From: Clostridium polyendosporum
Lineage (GTDB): Bacteria > Bacillota > Clostridia > Clostridiales > Clostridiaceae
Length of the DNA: 54,619 nucleotides
Assembly: GCF_018332455.1 (NCBI RefSeq)
Contig: NZ_BOPZ01000025.1
Span: 1-54,619, forward strand
Direction of reading: 5' to 3'
The position numbers were made by a program, and so were the translations under genes. The notes below the pieces were generated by a model. It saw only the letters and a program-made list of their open reading frames with translations, was not told the DNA's origin and did not search any database. Shown piece by piece: positions 1 through 8,653 of this stretch (the first letter of the stretch is position 1; each line of letters opens with the position of its first letter).

Positions 1-2
1 AG

Positions 3-113
3 ATTTATATAAAATTTTATTCAAATTAATAGAAAAGCTCTCTTTTAAAATTTATCCACAAGTTTGCTAGAAAACCCCTCTGTTTTTTAAACAGGGGGTT
101 TTTCAGCAAACTG
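3..113. repeat. Left copy of a 111-bp terminal inverted repeat
   Basis: Positions 3-113 are the reverse complement of 54509-54619, the last bases of the window. The outer ~60 bp match exactly. The inner part is an imperfect 50-bp palindrome (62-111) whose top also works as a bidirectional terminator hairpin (CCCTCTG, T/A loop, CAGGGGG, T run). The palindrome core reads in the same direction on the + strand at both ends although its flanks are inverted. The arm holds an exact DnaA-box word, TTATCCACA, at 52-60. It may simply be a dispersed repeat at which the assembled sequence stops. Confidence 0.85.
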
Positions 114-114
114 T

Positions 115-153
115 ATAAAGCATTAGTAACTTATAATGTTACTAATGCTTTAT
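115..153 (-). terminator. Perfect 16-bp hairpin downstream of the first minus-strand gene
   Basis: Arms 115-130 and 138-153 pair perfectly around a 7-nt loop. The stem is AT-rich and no long U run follows. It lies about 95 bp past the stop of the minus-strand gene ending at 247, so it probably terminates that gene. Confidence 0.5.
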
Positions 154-246
154 TAATTTAATAGATTTACTTTGTTGGTAGAGAGTTTTCATAAATCATT
201 TTTATTCAAAAACTTTAATATAAAAAAATTTTGAAAATCTATATTT

Positions 247-813
247 TTATCGAATAAATCTAATTGCTGTTAGTGTATTAGGCCCAATATTCTCGATAAT
301 TAAATTAGGATTAGGGTCACTAACAGATAATAGAACTTGGTATCTAACATCAAAAAGTTGAGTATTAGGTACATCAACATGTGAAAATGGCTCTAATACT
401 GAATCGTCTCCTGATGTATTATCTATTCTAAATCTCGAAGAATAGATAGTTACAGGTGTACCACTTAATGGAGAGCTTCTTGTGATAGTTATGGTAACAC
501 GTGCTGTAGCATTACCACTATCATTAGATAAGTGGACAACACCACTTAACCATACTCTATCTCCTGGGTTTATTGTGCTAAAATCTACCTGAAGAACGGG
601 CGTATTTACTGATATAAGAGTATCTATAGGTGGGGTTATTTCATCATATTTAAATTCAACTTTATCATGATAACCAAAGCCTTCTTGCCTATTATCATTT
701 TTATCGTTATCGCAGCTTATATTCATATAAACCTTCTGAATAGTATTTCCTGAATCGCTGCAATCCTCAGGGTATTTTTGGTGGCAATTTTGTACTGGAC
801 CGCAATTACTCAT
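247..813 (-). CDS. Hypothetical beta-rich protein, possibly spore surface
   Basis: 188 residues with no signal peptide and no membrane segment. The first ~30 residues contain several cysteines (CGPVQNC, EDC). The remainder is rich in Thr, Ser, Val and Asn in alternating patterns that suggest a beta-sandwich, as in C-terminal jelly-roll domains of exosporium-type proteins. The start is supported by an AGGGAGGAAC ribosome site about 9 nt upstream. It stands alone, with its own hairpin downstream at 115-153. I do not recognise the family. Spore-surface location is an inference from composition only. Confidence 0.7.
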   Translation of the reverse strand: MSNCGPVQNCHQKYPEDCSDSGNTIQKVYMNISCDNDKNDNRQEGFGYHDKVEFKYDEITPPIDTLISVNTPVLQVDFSTINPGDRVWLSGVVHLSNDSGNATARVTITITRSSPLSGTPVTIYSSRFRIDNTSGDDSVLEPFSHVDVPNTQLFDVRYQVLLSVSDPNPNLIIENIGPNTLTAIRFIR

Positions 814-954
814 AAGGGTAAGTTCCTCCCTTTTATATTTTCTAATAATAGTATATTAATAAGAGATAATATTGTCACAATATGACGAACGTTTAAAATA
901 AGATGGTTTTCTATGTTTTATCACCTCTTTTGAGCTGGTATCATCCGTGTAGAG

Positions 955-1059
955 ATGCCTATTAAAATAGCTGAAGAGGAAAAGGCAGAGCATGCATTAA
1001 TCTTTGAAAGTAAAGTAGATAAGATTAACATTGAATTTTGTGATATATATTCTAATTAA
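955..1059 (+). other. Short open frame, probable remnant
   Basis: A 34-codon frame (MPIKIAEEEKAEH and on) runs into the terminator at 1059-1098. No ribosome site precedes the ATG, and the frame is open only a few codons upstream. It may be the 3' tail of a lost gene. Confidence 0.2.
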
Positions 1060-1098
1060 AAAAAATGACAAAGGTTAATAATCCCTTGTCATTTTTTT
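1059..1098 (-). terminator. Bidirectional terminator
   Basis: The stem ATGACAAAGG/CCCTTGTCAT has A and T runs on both sides. It serves the minus-strand gene ending at 1122 and could also end any + transcript. Confidence 0.75.
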
Positions 1099-1121
1099 AA
1101 TTAAGATAGATATATATATTA

Positions 1122-1472
1122 TTAATTAGCTGTTCTAGCTAAAGCAACCTCAAAGTCCATGATATATGTATCTGCATACTCACCTAATATATCTATCAAG
1201 TGTCTTGGAGACACTCCATTATCATATACCATTTTTAATAAATTATGTACTTTATGTGTTTGTGGACTTATTGAAGCTATGGCTTCTATTTCAGTATTTA
1301 TTAAATTACCATTGATGATATCATGTCTTTCAACTTCTATTCCGTAAGTTTGAACATTCACTTTGTCCTCACCTATTGGAAGTCTCAGTTCGTTCCTTAC
1401 TAATTTATAAAAATATTTATAATTAACTTCATTTTGAATTTCGTTTCTAGTTAAGATTTCTACAATTTTCAT
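1122..1472 (-). CDS. DUF6514-like small cytoplasmic protein
   Basis: 116 residues, soluble, beginning MKIVEILTRNEIQNE. The central IGEDKVNVQTYGIEVER segment is what I remember from clostridial proteins annotated DUF6514, whose function is unknown. An AGGGGGAT ribosome site precedes the ATG, and a strong terminator follows at 1059-1098. The gene is monocistronic. The assignment rests on recall of the family, not on a search. Confidence 0.75.
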   Translation of the reverse strand: MKIVEILTRNEIQNEVNYKYFYKLVRNELRLPIGEDKVNVQTYGIEVERHDIINGNLINTEIEAIASISPQTHKVHNLLKMVYDNGVSPRHLIDILGEYADTYIMDFEVALARTAN

Positions 1473-1967
1473 TTAAATATCCCCCTATAAAATATCGTTT
1501 TGTATTAAGTGGTTCCAAATTAATTTATTTCAAGTAACACATTTAATTTACTGTCTTTATCCTATAAAAATAATATCACTTTATTAAAAAGAAATATGTC
1601 ACTTTTTATAACTTAATAAAAACAAATTATCCCTTTGAAATGACACAATTACTCATATCGGGTTGATTTCATAAATCAGTAATTGTAATGGTTGGTATTC
1701 ATTTACATATATTATGAAATATATTACATTTATTACGAATTATTTGTCGAATAACAAAGGTTATTGACTATATTTTTTTAAATTTTATCAATAGTTTTCT
1801 TGAATTTATTGTCCTCTATCCTTAGGTGTTTATAGTATATTCTACTAAAGTGAAATTTCCTATTACTGCACATATATCATATTCATTATAGTTTGTTATT
1901 TTATATTTTTCTTTAAAGAAATTTAAAACACCTTATTGCAATATAAAGTTAAATATTAATTTGAAAT
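1473..1967. other. Intergenic stretch without a recognisable gene
   Basis: Very AT-rich and broken in all frames. It must contain the promoter of the minus-strand gene starting at 1472. I see no RNA gene or conserved element until the repeat at 1968. Confidence 0.5.
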
Positions 1968-2063
1968 TTTCTTATATTACGAACAAAAGAGGGTTACAGG
2001 GGTTATCCTCCATTAGTATCATCTTTCTATCAAAACACATATAGAGACAATAGTAAGGGTTAA
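1968..2063 (+). repeat. Dispersed ~100-bp repeat, copy 1
   Basis: Shares the opening TTATATTACGAACAAAAG and a core around ATCTTTCTATCAAAACACAT with 2990-3101. Related cores occur at 9411-9458 and 14413-14455. Copies 1 and 2 flank the DUF421 gene as direct repeats. I do not recognise it as a known riboswitch. Confidence 0.75.
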
Positions 2064-2200
2064 ATTTTTGCTATTAATTTCATAGCATTATGATATATTA
2101 AATGTAAATGTTTGATGAAAATGAGCAACCTTTGAAAGTTTCTTGTGATAATTGGAAACACTAAATCTATAAATGATATTGTTAAGGGAGATGTATTTAT

Positions 2201-2929
2201 ATGCATTTAATTAAAGAACTTTTAATAGTTAGCGGTAGAATAGTAACTATCTTACCTTTGATGTTAGTTATAGTTTTGTACATGGGGAAACGTTCTATTG
2301 GTGAGCTTCCGGTTTTTGATTTTTTAGTAATAATTACATTGGGGGCAGTAGTAGGAGCTGATATAGCGGACCCCAAAATTGAACATATACATACCGCAGT
2401 AGCAATTGTTCTAATCGGAATTTTTCAGAAGATAGTGTCCAAATTGAAGATAAAGTATAGAAAGTTTGGACACCTAATTACATTTGAACCTACGATAGTT
2501 ATACAAGATGGTAAGTTTATAGTATCAAACCTCACTAAGATACGTTATTCAATTGATAATGTTCTTCAAATGCTAAGAGAAAAAGAAGTGTTTGATATAA
2601 GTGAGATATTCTTAGGAATTGTGGAGTCGAATGGTAATATTTCAATACTTAAAAAGCCTAATAAAGCTGAAGTAACTATTGAAGATATGAATTTAACTAG
2701 GAAAGAGCCTTCTTTATCTTATCCAGTGATAGTTGATGGAATATTGTATAATGATACTATAGTAAAGCTTAATCTATCCGAGACTTGGTTAAAACAACAT
2801 CTAGCTAACCTCGGCATAAATAGCTTAGAAGAGGTTTTTTTTGCTTCAGTAAATATGAAAAGAGAACTGCACGTTTCACCGAAAAATTATATGAAAGATA
2901 ATAATGAAGTATTACCTATATATAATTAA
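2201..2929 (+). CDS. DUF421 (YetF/YrbG-type) membrane protein
   Basis: 242 residues. The first ~80 form three hydrophobic segments (after RIVTILPLMLVIVL, DFLVIITLGAVVGADIA and HTAVAIVLIGIFQKIV), followed by two cytoplasmic alpha/beta lobes typical of DUF421. Family hallmarks are MGKRSIGELPVFDFL near the N terminus and YPVIVDG near residue 175. In Bacillus, DUF421 proteins include YetF-type spore-membrane proteins linked to spore stability; applying that here is inference. A GGGAG ribosome site precedes the ATG. The gene sits alone between direct repeats 1968-2063 and 2990-3101. Confidence 0.88.
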   Translation: MHLIKELLIVSGRIVTILPLMLVIVLYMGKRSIGELPVFDFLVIITLGAVVGADIADPKIEHIHTAVAIVLIGIFQKIVSKLKIKYRKFGHLITFEPTIVIQDGKFIVSNLTKIRYSIDNVLQMLREKEVFDISEIFLGIVESNGNISILKKPNKAEVTIEDMNLTRKEPSLSYPVIVDGILYNDTIVKLNLSETWLKQHLANLGINSLEEVFFASVNMKRELHVSPKNYMKDNNEVLPIYN

Positions 2930-2989
2930 ATAGTTATTAAAATATCGTATTATTTAGAGTTAAATTTTATGGTGTTATTACGTTGCAAC

Positions 2990-3101
2990 TTTCTTATATT
3001 ACGAACAAAAGAGGGTTATAGCGAGCCAACCTTCAGTATATCTCCGTATCAGTATCATCTTTCTATCAAAACACATGCAGAGACAAATAGTAAGGGTCAA
3101 A
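2990..3101 (+). repeat. Dispersed ~100-bp repeat, copy 2
   Basis: Same opening and core as 1968-2063, with a longer variable middle (about 3023-3050). It is followed 45 bp later by a strong terminator, so it may be the body of a small RNA or leader. No downstream gene is close enough to be its obvious target. Confidence 0.75.
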
Positions 3102-3145
3102 AAGAACACTTATAGAAAAAACGTAGTAATATTAATGGTTAGAGG

Positions 3146-3178
3146 CCCTCAAGTGAGATAAATACACTTGAGGGTTTT
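3146..3178 (+). terminator. Rho-independent terminator
   Basis: A perfect 10-bp stem CCCTCAAGTG/CACTTGAGGG is followed by TTTT. It ends a transcript that includes the repeat at 2990-3101. Confidence 0.8.
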
Positions 3179-3181
3179 GGT

Positions 3182-3781
3182 GTGTGGTAACATATTAGAG
3201 ACTGTGGAAACATAAGTATATACAGAAAAAGGAATGGAGTTTTCTGATATAGTTGTCAGCAGGTAACTGGTAGAGTGTGTAGTTCGACGTACAAGATGTT
3301 AAGGTGTAATATAAAATTAAAATAATATAAGTTTTTGAATTAATTTACAGTTTATGAAAATAATGTTATTATTAAACAAGAGTGAATTGCATAAATTTGG
3401 AAAATAGTATTCCGAATAATAAAGAACGTTGTGATAGATATAGATACACAACTTCATAACTCAATTATAATTCATGCTATGGAAGCTCATATTAAACTAA
3501 GAATTTTAGAAAAAGCATTGTATGTCGAAGTTGTTTGCTACAAATTTCACAAAGTGTAATTTTATTTAACATTAATTGTTTAACAATTAATGTTGTTTAT
3601 CTTTAATTAAAGAAGAATAAGAAATAGGTAAAATTGCATTAAGTAAATAATCAAAACCTGTAAGCTTTTATTAATGTGATACACATATATTTACATAAAT
3701 ATTTTAATTTATAGAGATGCTTTTAAGACACCGATAGCTAAGTAGCTTTGTAGAATACTAATAAAGTAAAGGGGTAAGATT
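3182..3781. other. Intergenic stretch with one palindrome
   Basis: No gene could be supported. A ~45-codon open stretch ending at the TAA near 3560 has no start or ribosome site. A perfect 13-bp palindrome (3568-3580/3582-3594, AACATTAATTGTT) follows it. The promoter of the flavoprotein operon must lie in the last ~150 bp. Confidence 0.45.
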
Positions 3782-5275
3782 ATGAAGAAAATAATTATAA
3801 TCGGAGCTGGTATTGGGGGATTATCTGCAGGTATATATGGATTAAAGGCAGGCTTTGATGCAGAAATTTATGAGATGCACACTGTTCCTGGGGGAGAATG
3901 TACGGGATGGAACAGGGATGGTTACCATTTTGATAGCTGTATACACTGGCTAACAGGTACCAAAAAAGATACACAGCTTTATAAAATGTGGTGTGAAGTT
4001 GGTGCTCTTGATAACGTAGAAATATATAACCATGACTATTTTACTTGTTATGAAAAAGAGGGAAAAAAGGTATATATATATCGTGACATTGAAAAGCTTC
4101 GTACTCATCTTTTAGATATTTCACCGGAAGATAAAAATCAAATTGAAGAACTTTGTAATTACACCAAAAGATTTCAAACCTGTTATGTGCCCGCAGATAA
4201 GCCTCAGGATATGATGAATTTTTTTGACTTTTTAAAGATGATAAAGAATATGAAGTCTGTTCTCCCACTTATGTCCAAATTAAACAAGATTACCGTAAAA
4301 GAATATTTAAGCCGATTTAAAAGTTCGCTTATTCGTGGTGCGTTGTTAAGTTCTATAATGATTGATTACTATTCATCTACAGCTTTATTTTTTACCTTAA
4401 GTACATTCACAGCTGATAACGGAGGTTGGCCAAGAGGGGGATCTCTTGCTATGTCAAAAAGAATGGCAAAAAGATTTGAAGATTTGGGTGGGAAGATTAC
4501 CTATGGAGCAAAGGTAGGAAAAATAATTGTTGAGAATAATACTGCAACAGGTATTGAACTTTTAGATGGTAGAATAGTAAAAGGCGATTATATAATTTCT
4601 GCTACCGATGCAGATGTTACATTAAGTGAACTGCTGCAAAACAAATACAAAGATAAAAAGTTTGAAATTATGTACTCCAATCCTCAAGATTATCCACTAC
4701 CTAATTGCGTTCAGGTTTCTCTTGGTGTTAATGAGGATTTGTCACATATACCTCATTGTATAAGCTTTCCTACAACTCCTTTTGATATAGGGGGGAAAGT
4801 AATTGACAGTTTAGTAATAAAACATTATTACTATGAGCCTGATTTTGCTCCAAAGGGTAAGTCTGTTATAAATTGCGTTCTTACGAATTGTGATTATGAC
4901 TTTTGGAAGAAAAAACGTGAGAATATATCAGAATACAAAGCCGCAAAGGCAGAGGTTGCAGAAGAAGTTATGATTAGAATTGTAGAGCGCTTTCCTGAAC
5001 TATTAGGGAAATTTGAGGTTATAGATGTAACAACACCTGTTACCTATGAACGCTACTGCGGAGCATATAGAGGTGCTTGGATGTCTTTTGCCATTACTCC
5101 AAAGGGAAAATTTATTTCTCACAGTGGCATTTTAAAGGGATTAAATAATTTTTACATGGCTGGTCAGTGGACCTTATTTCCAGGTGGATTACCAAGTGCT
5201 TTGGTAAGTGGCAAGTTTGCTGTTCAACGTATATGTAAAAATGAGAAAGTGCCTGCCTCTTTACATTTACATTAA
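3782..5275 (+). CDS. CrtI/phytoene-desaturase-like FAD oxidoreductase
   Basis: 497 residues. The N-terminal dinucleotide-binding motif GAGIGGLSAGIYGLKAG (about 8-24) continues into the acidic EIYEM loop and PGGECTGW, as in carotenoid-desaturase/amine-oxidase-type flavoproteins. The C terminus carries the matching FAD motif GQWTLFPGGLPSALVSGK. Substrate unknown; clostridia make no common carotenoid, so this is one of their uncharacterised NAD(P)/FAD oxidoreductases. A GGGGTAAG ribosome site precedes the ATG. It leads a co-directional group with the membrane protein at 5292 and the flavodoxin/ferredoxin at 6229, which could supply electrons. Its last codons (VPASLHLH) recur at 6150-6171, suggesting the 3' end was remodelled. 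Confidence 0.88.
   Translation: MKKIIIIGAGIGGLSAGIYGLKAGFDAEIYEMHTVPGGECTGWNRDGYHFDSCIHWLTGTKKDTQLYKMWCEVGALDNVEIYNHDYFTCYEKEGKKVYIYRDIEKLRTHLLDISPEDKNQIEELCNYTKRFQTCYVPADKPQDMMNFFDFLKMIKNMKSVLPLMSKLNKITVKEYLSRFKSSLIRGALLSSIMIDYYSSTALFFTLSTFTADNGGWPRGGSLAMSKRMAKRFEDLGGKITYGAKVGKIIVENNTATGIELLDGRIVKGDYIISATDADVTLSELLQNKYKDKKFEIMYSNPQDYPLPNCVQVSLGVNEDLSHIPHCISFPTTPFDIGGKVIDSLVIKHYYYEPDFAPKGKSVINCVLTNCDYDFWKKKRENISEYKAAKAEVAEEVMIRIVERFPELLGKFEVIDVTTPVTYERYCGAYRGAWMSFAITPKGKFISHSGILKGLNNFYMAGQWTLFPGGLPSALVSGKFAVQRICKNEKVPASLHLH
5251..5272 (+). repeat. 22-bp direct repeat, left copy
   Basis: GCCTGCCTCTTTACATTTACAT at the very end of the flavoprotein gene matches 6150-6171 at 21 of 22 positions. 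The two copies bracket the membrane-protein gene exactly. Confidence 0.8.
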
Positions 5276-5291
5276 TAAAGGAGTGTTTTCT

Positions 5292-6140
5292 ATGTATGCA
5301 AGTTCCACAAAAGTATCAAATTTTGAACGCATATTTATTTCTCTTAATGCAATCGTTTCTGGAATTGTTCTTACATTTCTTGCTGTAGAGGGACCCTTGA
5401 TATTAAACAAATTAACTTATAAGACGTCACCTTCAAGTATTTATCAGATACAAGGGCAAGATTTAATAAATCTTATTTTATTAAGTCCTTTATTAATTAT
5501 TGGAGGTATGCTTTTATTATTTAAAAAAGAGAGTTATAAATATTTTTTAATTTTAACGCCATTAACTGTAATTTATTATGTATTAAGCTATACAATTGGT
5601 ATGGAATGGAGTCATCCAACCTATTCTGGCAACAGCGAAAAGTATGCATATTACTTTTTATATCTTTTAATTAGTTCATTATTAATATTATTTTATACAC
5701 TTCCTGCTTTTAGAGGAGTTACCATGAACTTTAAAAAGAGAAATTTAGCAGTTTATTCTATAATTTGTATAGTGTTTTCCCTTATGTTTGCATCGATGTG
5801 GTTAAAAGAAGTAAATGAAGTTGTTGTTAACGGGATAAGCAAAACATATAATGATGCTCCAACAGTATTTTGGGTTATTCGTTATTTTGATTTAGGCTTT
5901 TCCATTCCATTAATGTTATTAAGTACGTATTTACTCTGGACAAGACCTCACAGCAGTTTTTCAATTCAAATGTTGTCATATGGTTTTTTTATTACTATGA
6001 TTACAGCTGTAATTGCAATGGGAATCTGTATGCTTATAAATGGTGATCCATTAGCAACAATACAACAGTTGCTATTTTTCTGTGCCTTAGGAATTATAGT
6101 ATATTCAGGTTTTATCTTTATTTTGAGAAGTGTTAAATAG
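5292..6140 (+). CDS. Polytopic membrane protein of unknown function
   Basis: 282 residues when started at the ATG 7 nt after AAAGGAG. An upstream in-frame start would overlap the preceding gene and has no ribosome site. About eight hydrophobic segments alternate with short loops, and there is no domain I can name. The gene is packed 16 bp after the flavoprotein gene, so it is probably co-transcribed. It is bracketed by a 22-bp direct repeat derived from the flavoprotein 3' end, so it may be a later insertion into an older flavoprotein-ferredoxin pair. A quinone or lipid related role is possible but not shown. Confidence 0.8.
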   Translation: MYASSTKVSNFERIFISLNAIVSGIVLTFLAVEGPLILNKLTYKTSPSSIYQIQGQDLINLILLSPLLIIGGMLLLFKKESYKYFLILTPLTVIYYVLSYTIGMEWSHPTYSGNSEKYAYYFLYLLISSLLILFYTLPAFRGVTMNFKKRNLAVYSIICIVFSLMFASMWLKEVNEVVVNGISKTYNDAPTVFWVIRYFDLGFSIPLMLLSTYLLWTRPHSSFSIQMLSYGFFITMITAVIAMGICMLINGDPLATIQQLLFFCALGIIVYSGFIFILRSVK

Positions 6141-6149
6141 TAAAGAGAT

Positions 6150-6171
6150 GCCAGCCTCTTTACATTTACAT
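6150..6171 (+). repeat. 22-bp direct repeat, right copy
   Basis: This copy keeps the flavoprotein reading frame (PASLHLH) and continues into IDTAQIV and a stop. It therefore looks like the original C terminus of the flavoprotein gene, displaced by the membrane-protein gene. Confidence 0.75.
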
Positions 6172-6228
6172 ATTGATACTGCCCAGATTGTTTAGAAAAA
6201 GTAAAAGCAGTTACAGGAGGTATATGTT

Positions 6229-7119
6229 GTGAGTGGTATAGTTTACTACTTTACAGGGACAGGGAATTCTCTTGCCATAGCAAGAGATATTGCTGAAACC
6301 ATTAATGCTGAATTAATCTCTATTTCTTCCGTGGTTGAAAATGAAACTGTAAAAACCGATGCTGATATGATAGGAATTATTTTTCCTGTTTATCATCAAG
6401 GGATTCCTTATATTATAAAAAGGTTTGTAAACAAAATGGTTAATCTAGACAAAAAGTACGTATTTGGAGTATGTACATACGGAGACAGCCCGGGTATTTC
6501 ACTGGAATATCTGGATAAGGCGATAAAATCAAAAGGGGGTAGGCTTTCTGCCGGGTATGGAGTAAGAATGCCCTATAATTATTTAACTCCTTCTTTTGTG
6601 ATAAAGGATTTTTTCAACTCTTTTGGACTAAGAGAAATTACCATAGAAAAACAACAAAAGATGTTTAATGATTGGGATAAGAAACTTGAAGGAATTAAAG
6701 AAGACCTTCAGTCTAGAAAAATAGGGAAACTTGAAACACAGGCAAAAATAATTGAAAAATTAGTAGATTTCCTTAATCTAAGAGAAACGCTGCAAAAAAC
6801 AGTATGGCTTAAGATTGCCAGATTTGAAGGCTATACAAATCTTTCTTTTGTGGAGAGCTTGCAATTGATGGATAGTGCCTTCAATTGTGACGAGCGATGC
6901 AATGGATGCGGAATTTGCTCTAAAATATGTCCGGTTAAAAATATTAAAATGGTTGAGGGAAGACCTTTATGGCAGCATCATTGTGAGCAATGCTTTGCTT
7001 GCTTGCAATGGTGCCCAAAAGAAACTGTGCAATTTAGAAATGGTACAATGTGTGGGAAAAGATATCACCATCCCAAGGTAAAGTTATCAGATATGTTATC
7101 TCAGGGTGAATGTAGTTGA
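6229..7119 (+). CDS. EFR1-type flavodoxin/ferredoxin fusion
   Basis: 296 residues. The N-terminal flavodoxin-like FMN site is YYFTGTGNSLAIARDIAE (about 6-23). Near the C terminus there are two 4Fe-4S motifs: CNGCGICSKICP (about 224-235) and CEQCFACLQWCP about 20 residues later. Proteins of this EFR1 type are soluble electron carriers or reductases in clostridia. Start is a GTG 8 nt after AGGAGG. It ends a group with the FAD oxidoreductase at 3782 and may pass electrons to it. A terminator lies at 7294-7335. Confidence 0.9.
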   Translation: MSGIVYYFTGTGNSLAIARDIAETINAELISISSVVENETVKTDADMIGIIFPVYHQGIPYIIKRFVNKMVNLDKKYVFGVCTYGDSPGISLEYLDKAIKSKGGRLSAGYGVRMPYNYLTPSFVIKDFFNSFGLREITIEKQQKMFNDWDKKLEGIKEDLQSRKIGKLETQAKIIEKLVDFLNLRETLQKTVWLKIARFEGYTNLSFVESLQLMDSAFNCDERCNGCGICSKICPVKNIKMVEGRPLWQHHCEQCFACLQWCPKETVQFRNGTMCGKRYHHPKVKLSDMLSQGECS

Positions 7120-7293
7120 TTTATTAAACAGGAGAAATTCATATTAGTATTAAATAGAGAATACTAGGTTCTGGAGTATTATTTTTTAACGATCGGTGCT
7201 GGAATCTGGCTGAGTAGTTTTAGGAAACTTGATTTTAGATGTAGTTGAAGATAGCACAGAGATTGAATGTGAATTTGAATAGGATAAAAATGA

Positions 7294-7335
7294 GTCGATT
7301 GGGGTGTCAGAGAATCACCTTGATTGGCTTTTTTT
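7294..7335 (+). terminator. Strong terminator ending the flavoprotein group
   Basis: Arms 7294-7306 and 7316-7328 pair over 13 bp (several G-U pairs) around a 9-nt loop and are followed by seven T. The 170 bp before it hold no gene. Confidence 0.8.
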
Positions 7336-7352
7336 CTTTATTAAACCAAATA

Positions 7353-7381
7353 TTGACAAAGGTGATTATACTGTATATAAT
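7353..7381 (+). promoter_or_regulatory. Consensus sigma-A promoter of the GntR/ABC operon
   Basis: TTGACA at 7353-7358, 17-bp spacer, TATAAT at 7376-7381. Both hexamers match consensus exactly. The first gene starts at 7420. Confidence 0.9.
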
Positions 7382-7397
7382 GTAATATATACAGTAT
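7368..7397 (+). promoter_or_regulatory. Operator: perfect 12-bp inverted repeat
   Basis: ATACTGTATATA (7368-7379) and TATATACAGTAT (7386-7397) form a perfect dyad with a 6-bp spacer. It covers the -10 box and start region. YtrA-type GntR regulators bind dyads of this kind at their own promoters, so it is the likely autorepression site of the gene at 7420. Confidence 0.85.
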
Positions 7398-7419
7398 GCC
7401 GGTAAGGAGGTATTATTAA

Positions 7420-7791
7420 TTGAAAATACTAATCTCCAATAAATCTGGGTTACCTATTTATGAGCAGATTAAAGTACAGATTAAGGAGCAAATAATGTCT
7501 GGTGAGCTTGCTGAAAATGAATTTTTACCATCTATACGTCAGCTTGCAAAGGATTTGGGAATAAGTGTTATTACGACCACAAGGGCTTATTCTGACCTTG
7601 AAGCTGAAGGATTCATAGCTACTATGCAAGGAAAGGGAACTTTTATACTTCCGAAGGACAATGAAATGGTAAGGGAACAGTATTTAAAACGTATTGAAGA
7701 AGCATTCACCTCTGCCATTGAAAGTGCAAAATTAGCCAATATATCAAATGAAGAATTAATAATGATTTTAGAAAATTTGATGAAGGAGTGA
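7420..7791 (+). CDS. GntR-family (YtrA subfamily) transcriptional regulator
   Basis: 123 residues. The N-terminal winged helix begins GLPIYEQIKVQIKEQIMSGEL, with the recognition region SIRQLAKDLGISVITTTRAY, then a short YtrA-type helical tail and no large effector domain. Start is a TTG 9 nt after TAAGGAGG. It is the first gene of an operon with ABC ATPase and permease genes (stop 5 nt before the ATPase ATG). YtrA regulators usually respond to cell-envelope stress or antibiotics. The perfect operator at 7368-7397 suggests autorepression. The inducer is unknown. Confidence 0.93.
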   Translation: MKILISNKSGLPIYEQIKVQIKEQIMSGELAENEFLPSIRQLAKDLGISVITTTRAYSDLEAEGFIATMQGKGTFILPKDNEMVREQYLKRIEEAFTSAIESAKLANISNEELIMILENLMKE

Positions 7792-7796
7792 AATTT

Positions 7797-8651
7797 ATGT
7801 ATGCACTTGAAATAAAAAATTTAAATAAAAGCTTTGGAACTTTCAATCTTGAAAATATTAATCTAAAATTACCGGAGGGATATATTTTAGGATATATAGG
7901 ACAGAATGGAGCGGGCAAAACTACTACAATTAAACTTATTATGGAGCAACTTAAACGTGACAGTGGAGAAATAATTGTATTTGGTAAGAACTATACCGAT
8001 GATGAAATTGCTTTTAAAGATATTATAGGATATATTGCAGATGAATGTTATTTCCCAGGATGCTTTACAGCAAAGGATGTAATGGATAGTTTGAAGAGTT
8101 TTTATAAATCATTTGATGAGTTCAAATTTAAATCATATATAGATAGGTGGGGCATACCACAAAATAAAAATATTAAAAACTTTTCAAAGGGAATGAAAAT
8201 AAAACTAATGTTTGCTAGTGTGCTTTGCAGAGAGACAAAATTACTTTTATTGGATGAACCAACAAGTGGACTTGACCCTGTGATTAGAAGTGAGATATTA
8301 GAGTTGCTTCAGGAGTATATATCAGATGGTAAAAGAAGTGTGTTATTTTCTACTCATATCATGAGTGATCTAGAGAAAATAGCAGACTATCTCTATTTTA
8401 TTGATAAAGGTAAAACTATATTTAATGATACAAAGGATAATATTTTAGAGGATTATTTATTGGTTAAGGGTGGCAGAGAAGATTTAACAGAACAAATAAA
8501 AGAAAAACTAATTGGTTATAAAAAATCTAATGTTGGGTTTGAAGGACTAATTCATTTAAGAGACAGTAAATATATGGGCAAAGGGTTGTTGCTTGAAAAA
8601 CCTTCTGTTGAAGATATAGTAGTATTTCATATAAATGGTGCGAGGGGGTAA
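7797..8651 (+). CDS. ABC transporter ATP-binding protein (YtrB-like)
   Basis: 284 residues from the ATG that sits 8 nt after AAGGAG; a GTG at 7788 overlaps that site and is rejected. Walker A GQNGAGKTT is near residue 35, signature FSKGMKIK near 128, Walker B LLLLDEPTSGLDP near 150, then the H-loop STHIMSDLEKIAD. The signature is FSKGM rather than LSGGQ, which is common in this export subfamily. It pairs with the permease at 8654 to form a GntR-controlled exporter, probably for peptide antibiotics or another envelope-active compound. Confidence 0.93.
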   Translation: MYALEIKNLNKSFGTFNLENINLKLPEGYILGYIGQNGAGKTTTIKLIMEQLKRDSGEIIVFGKNYTDDEIAFKDIIGYIADECYFPGCFTAKDVMDSLKSFYKSFDEFKFKSYIDRWGIPQNKNIKNFSKGMKIKLMFASVLCRETKLLLLDEPTSGLDPVIRSEILELLQEYISDGKRSVLFSTHIMSDLEKIADYLYFIDKGKTIFNDTKDNILEDYLLVKGGREDLTEQIKEKLIGYKKSNVGFEGLIHLRDSKYMGKGLLLEKPSVEDIVVFHINGARG

Positions 8652-8653
8652 TT

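Noticed and set aside
1968-3101. Known riboswitch class for the dispersed repeat
   Set aside because: Compared from memory with c-di-GMP, SAM, purine, fluoride and ydaO consensus sequences; none fits.
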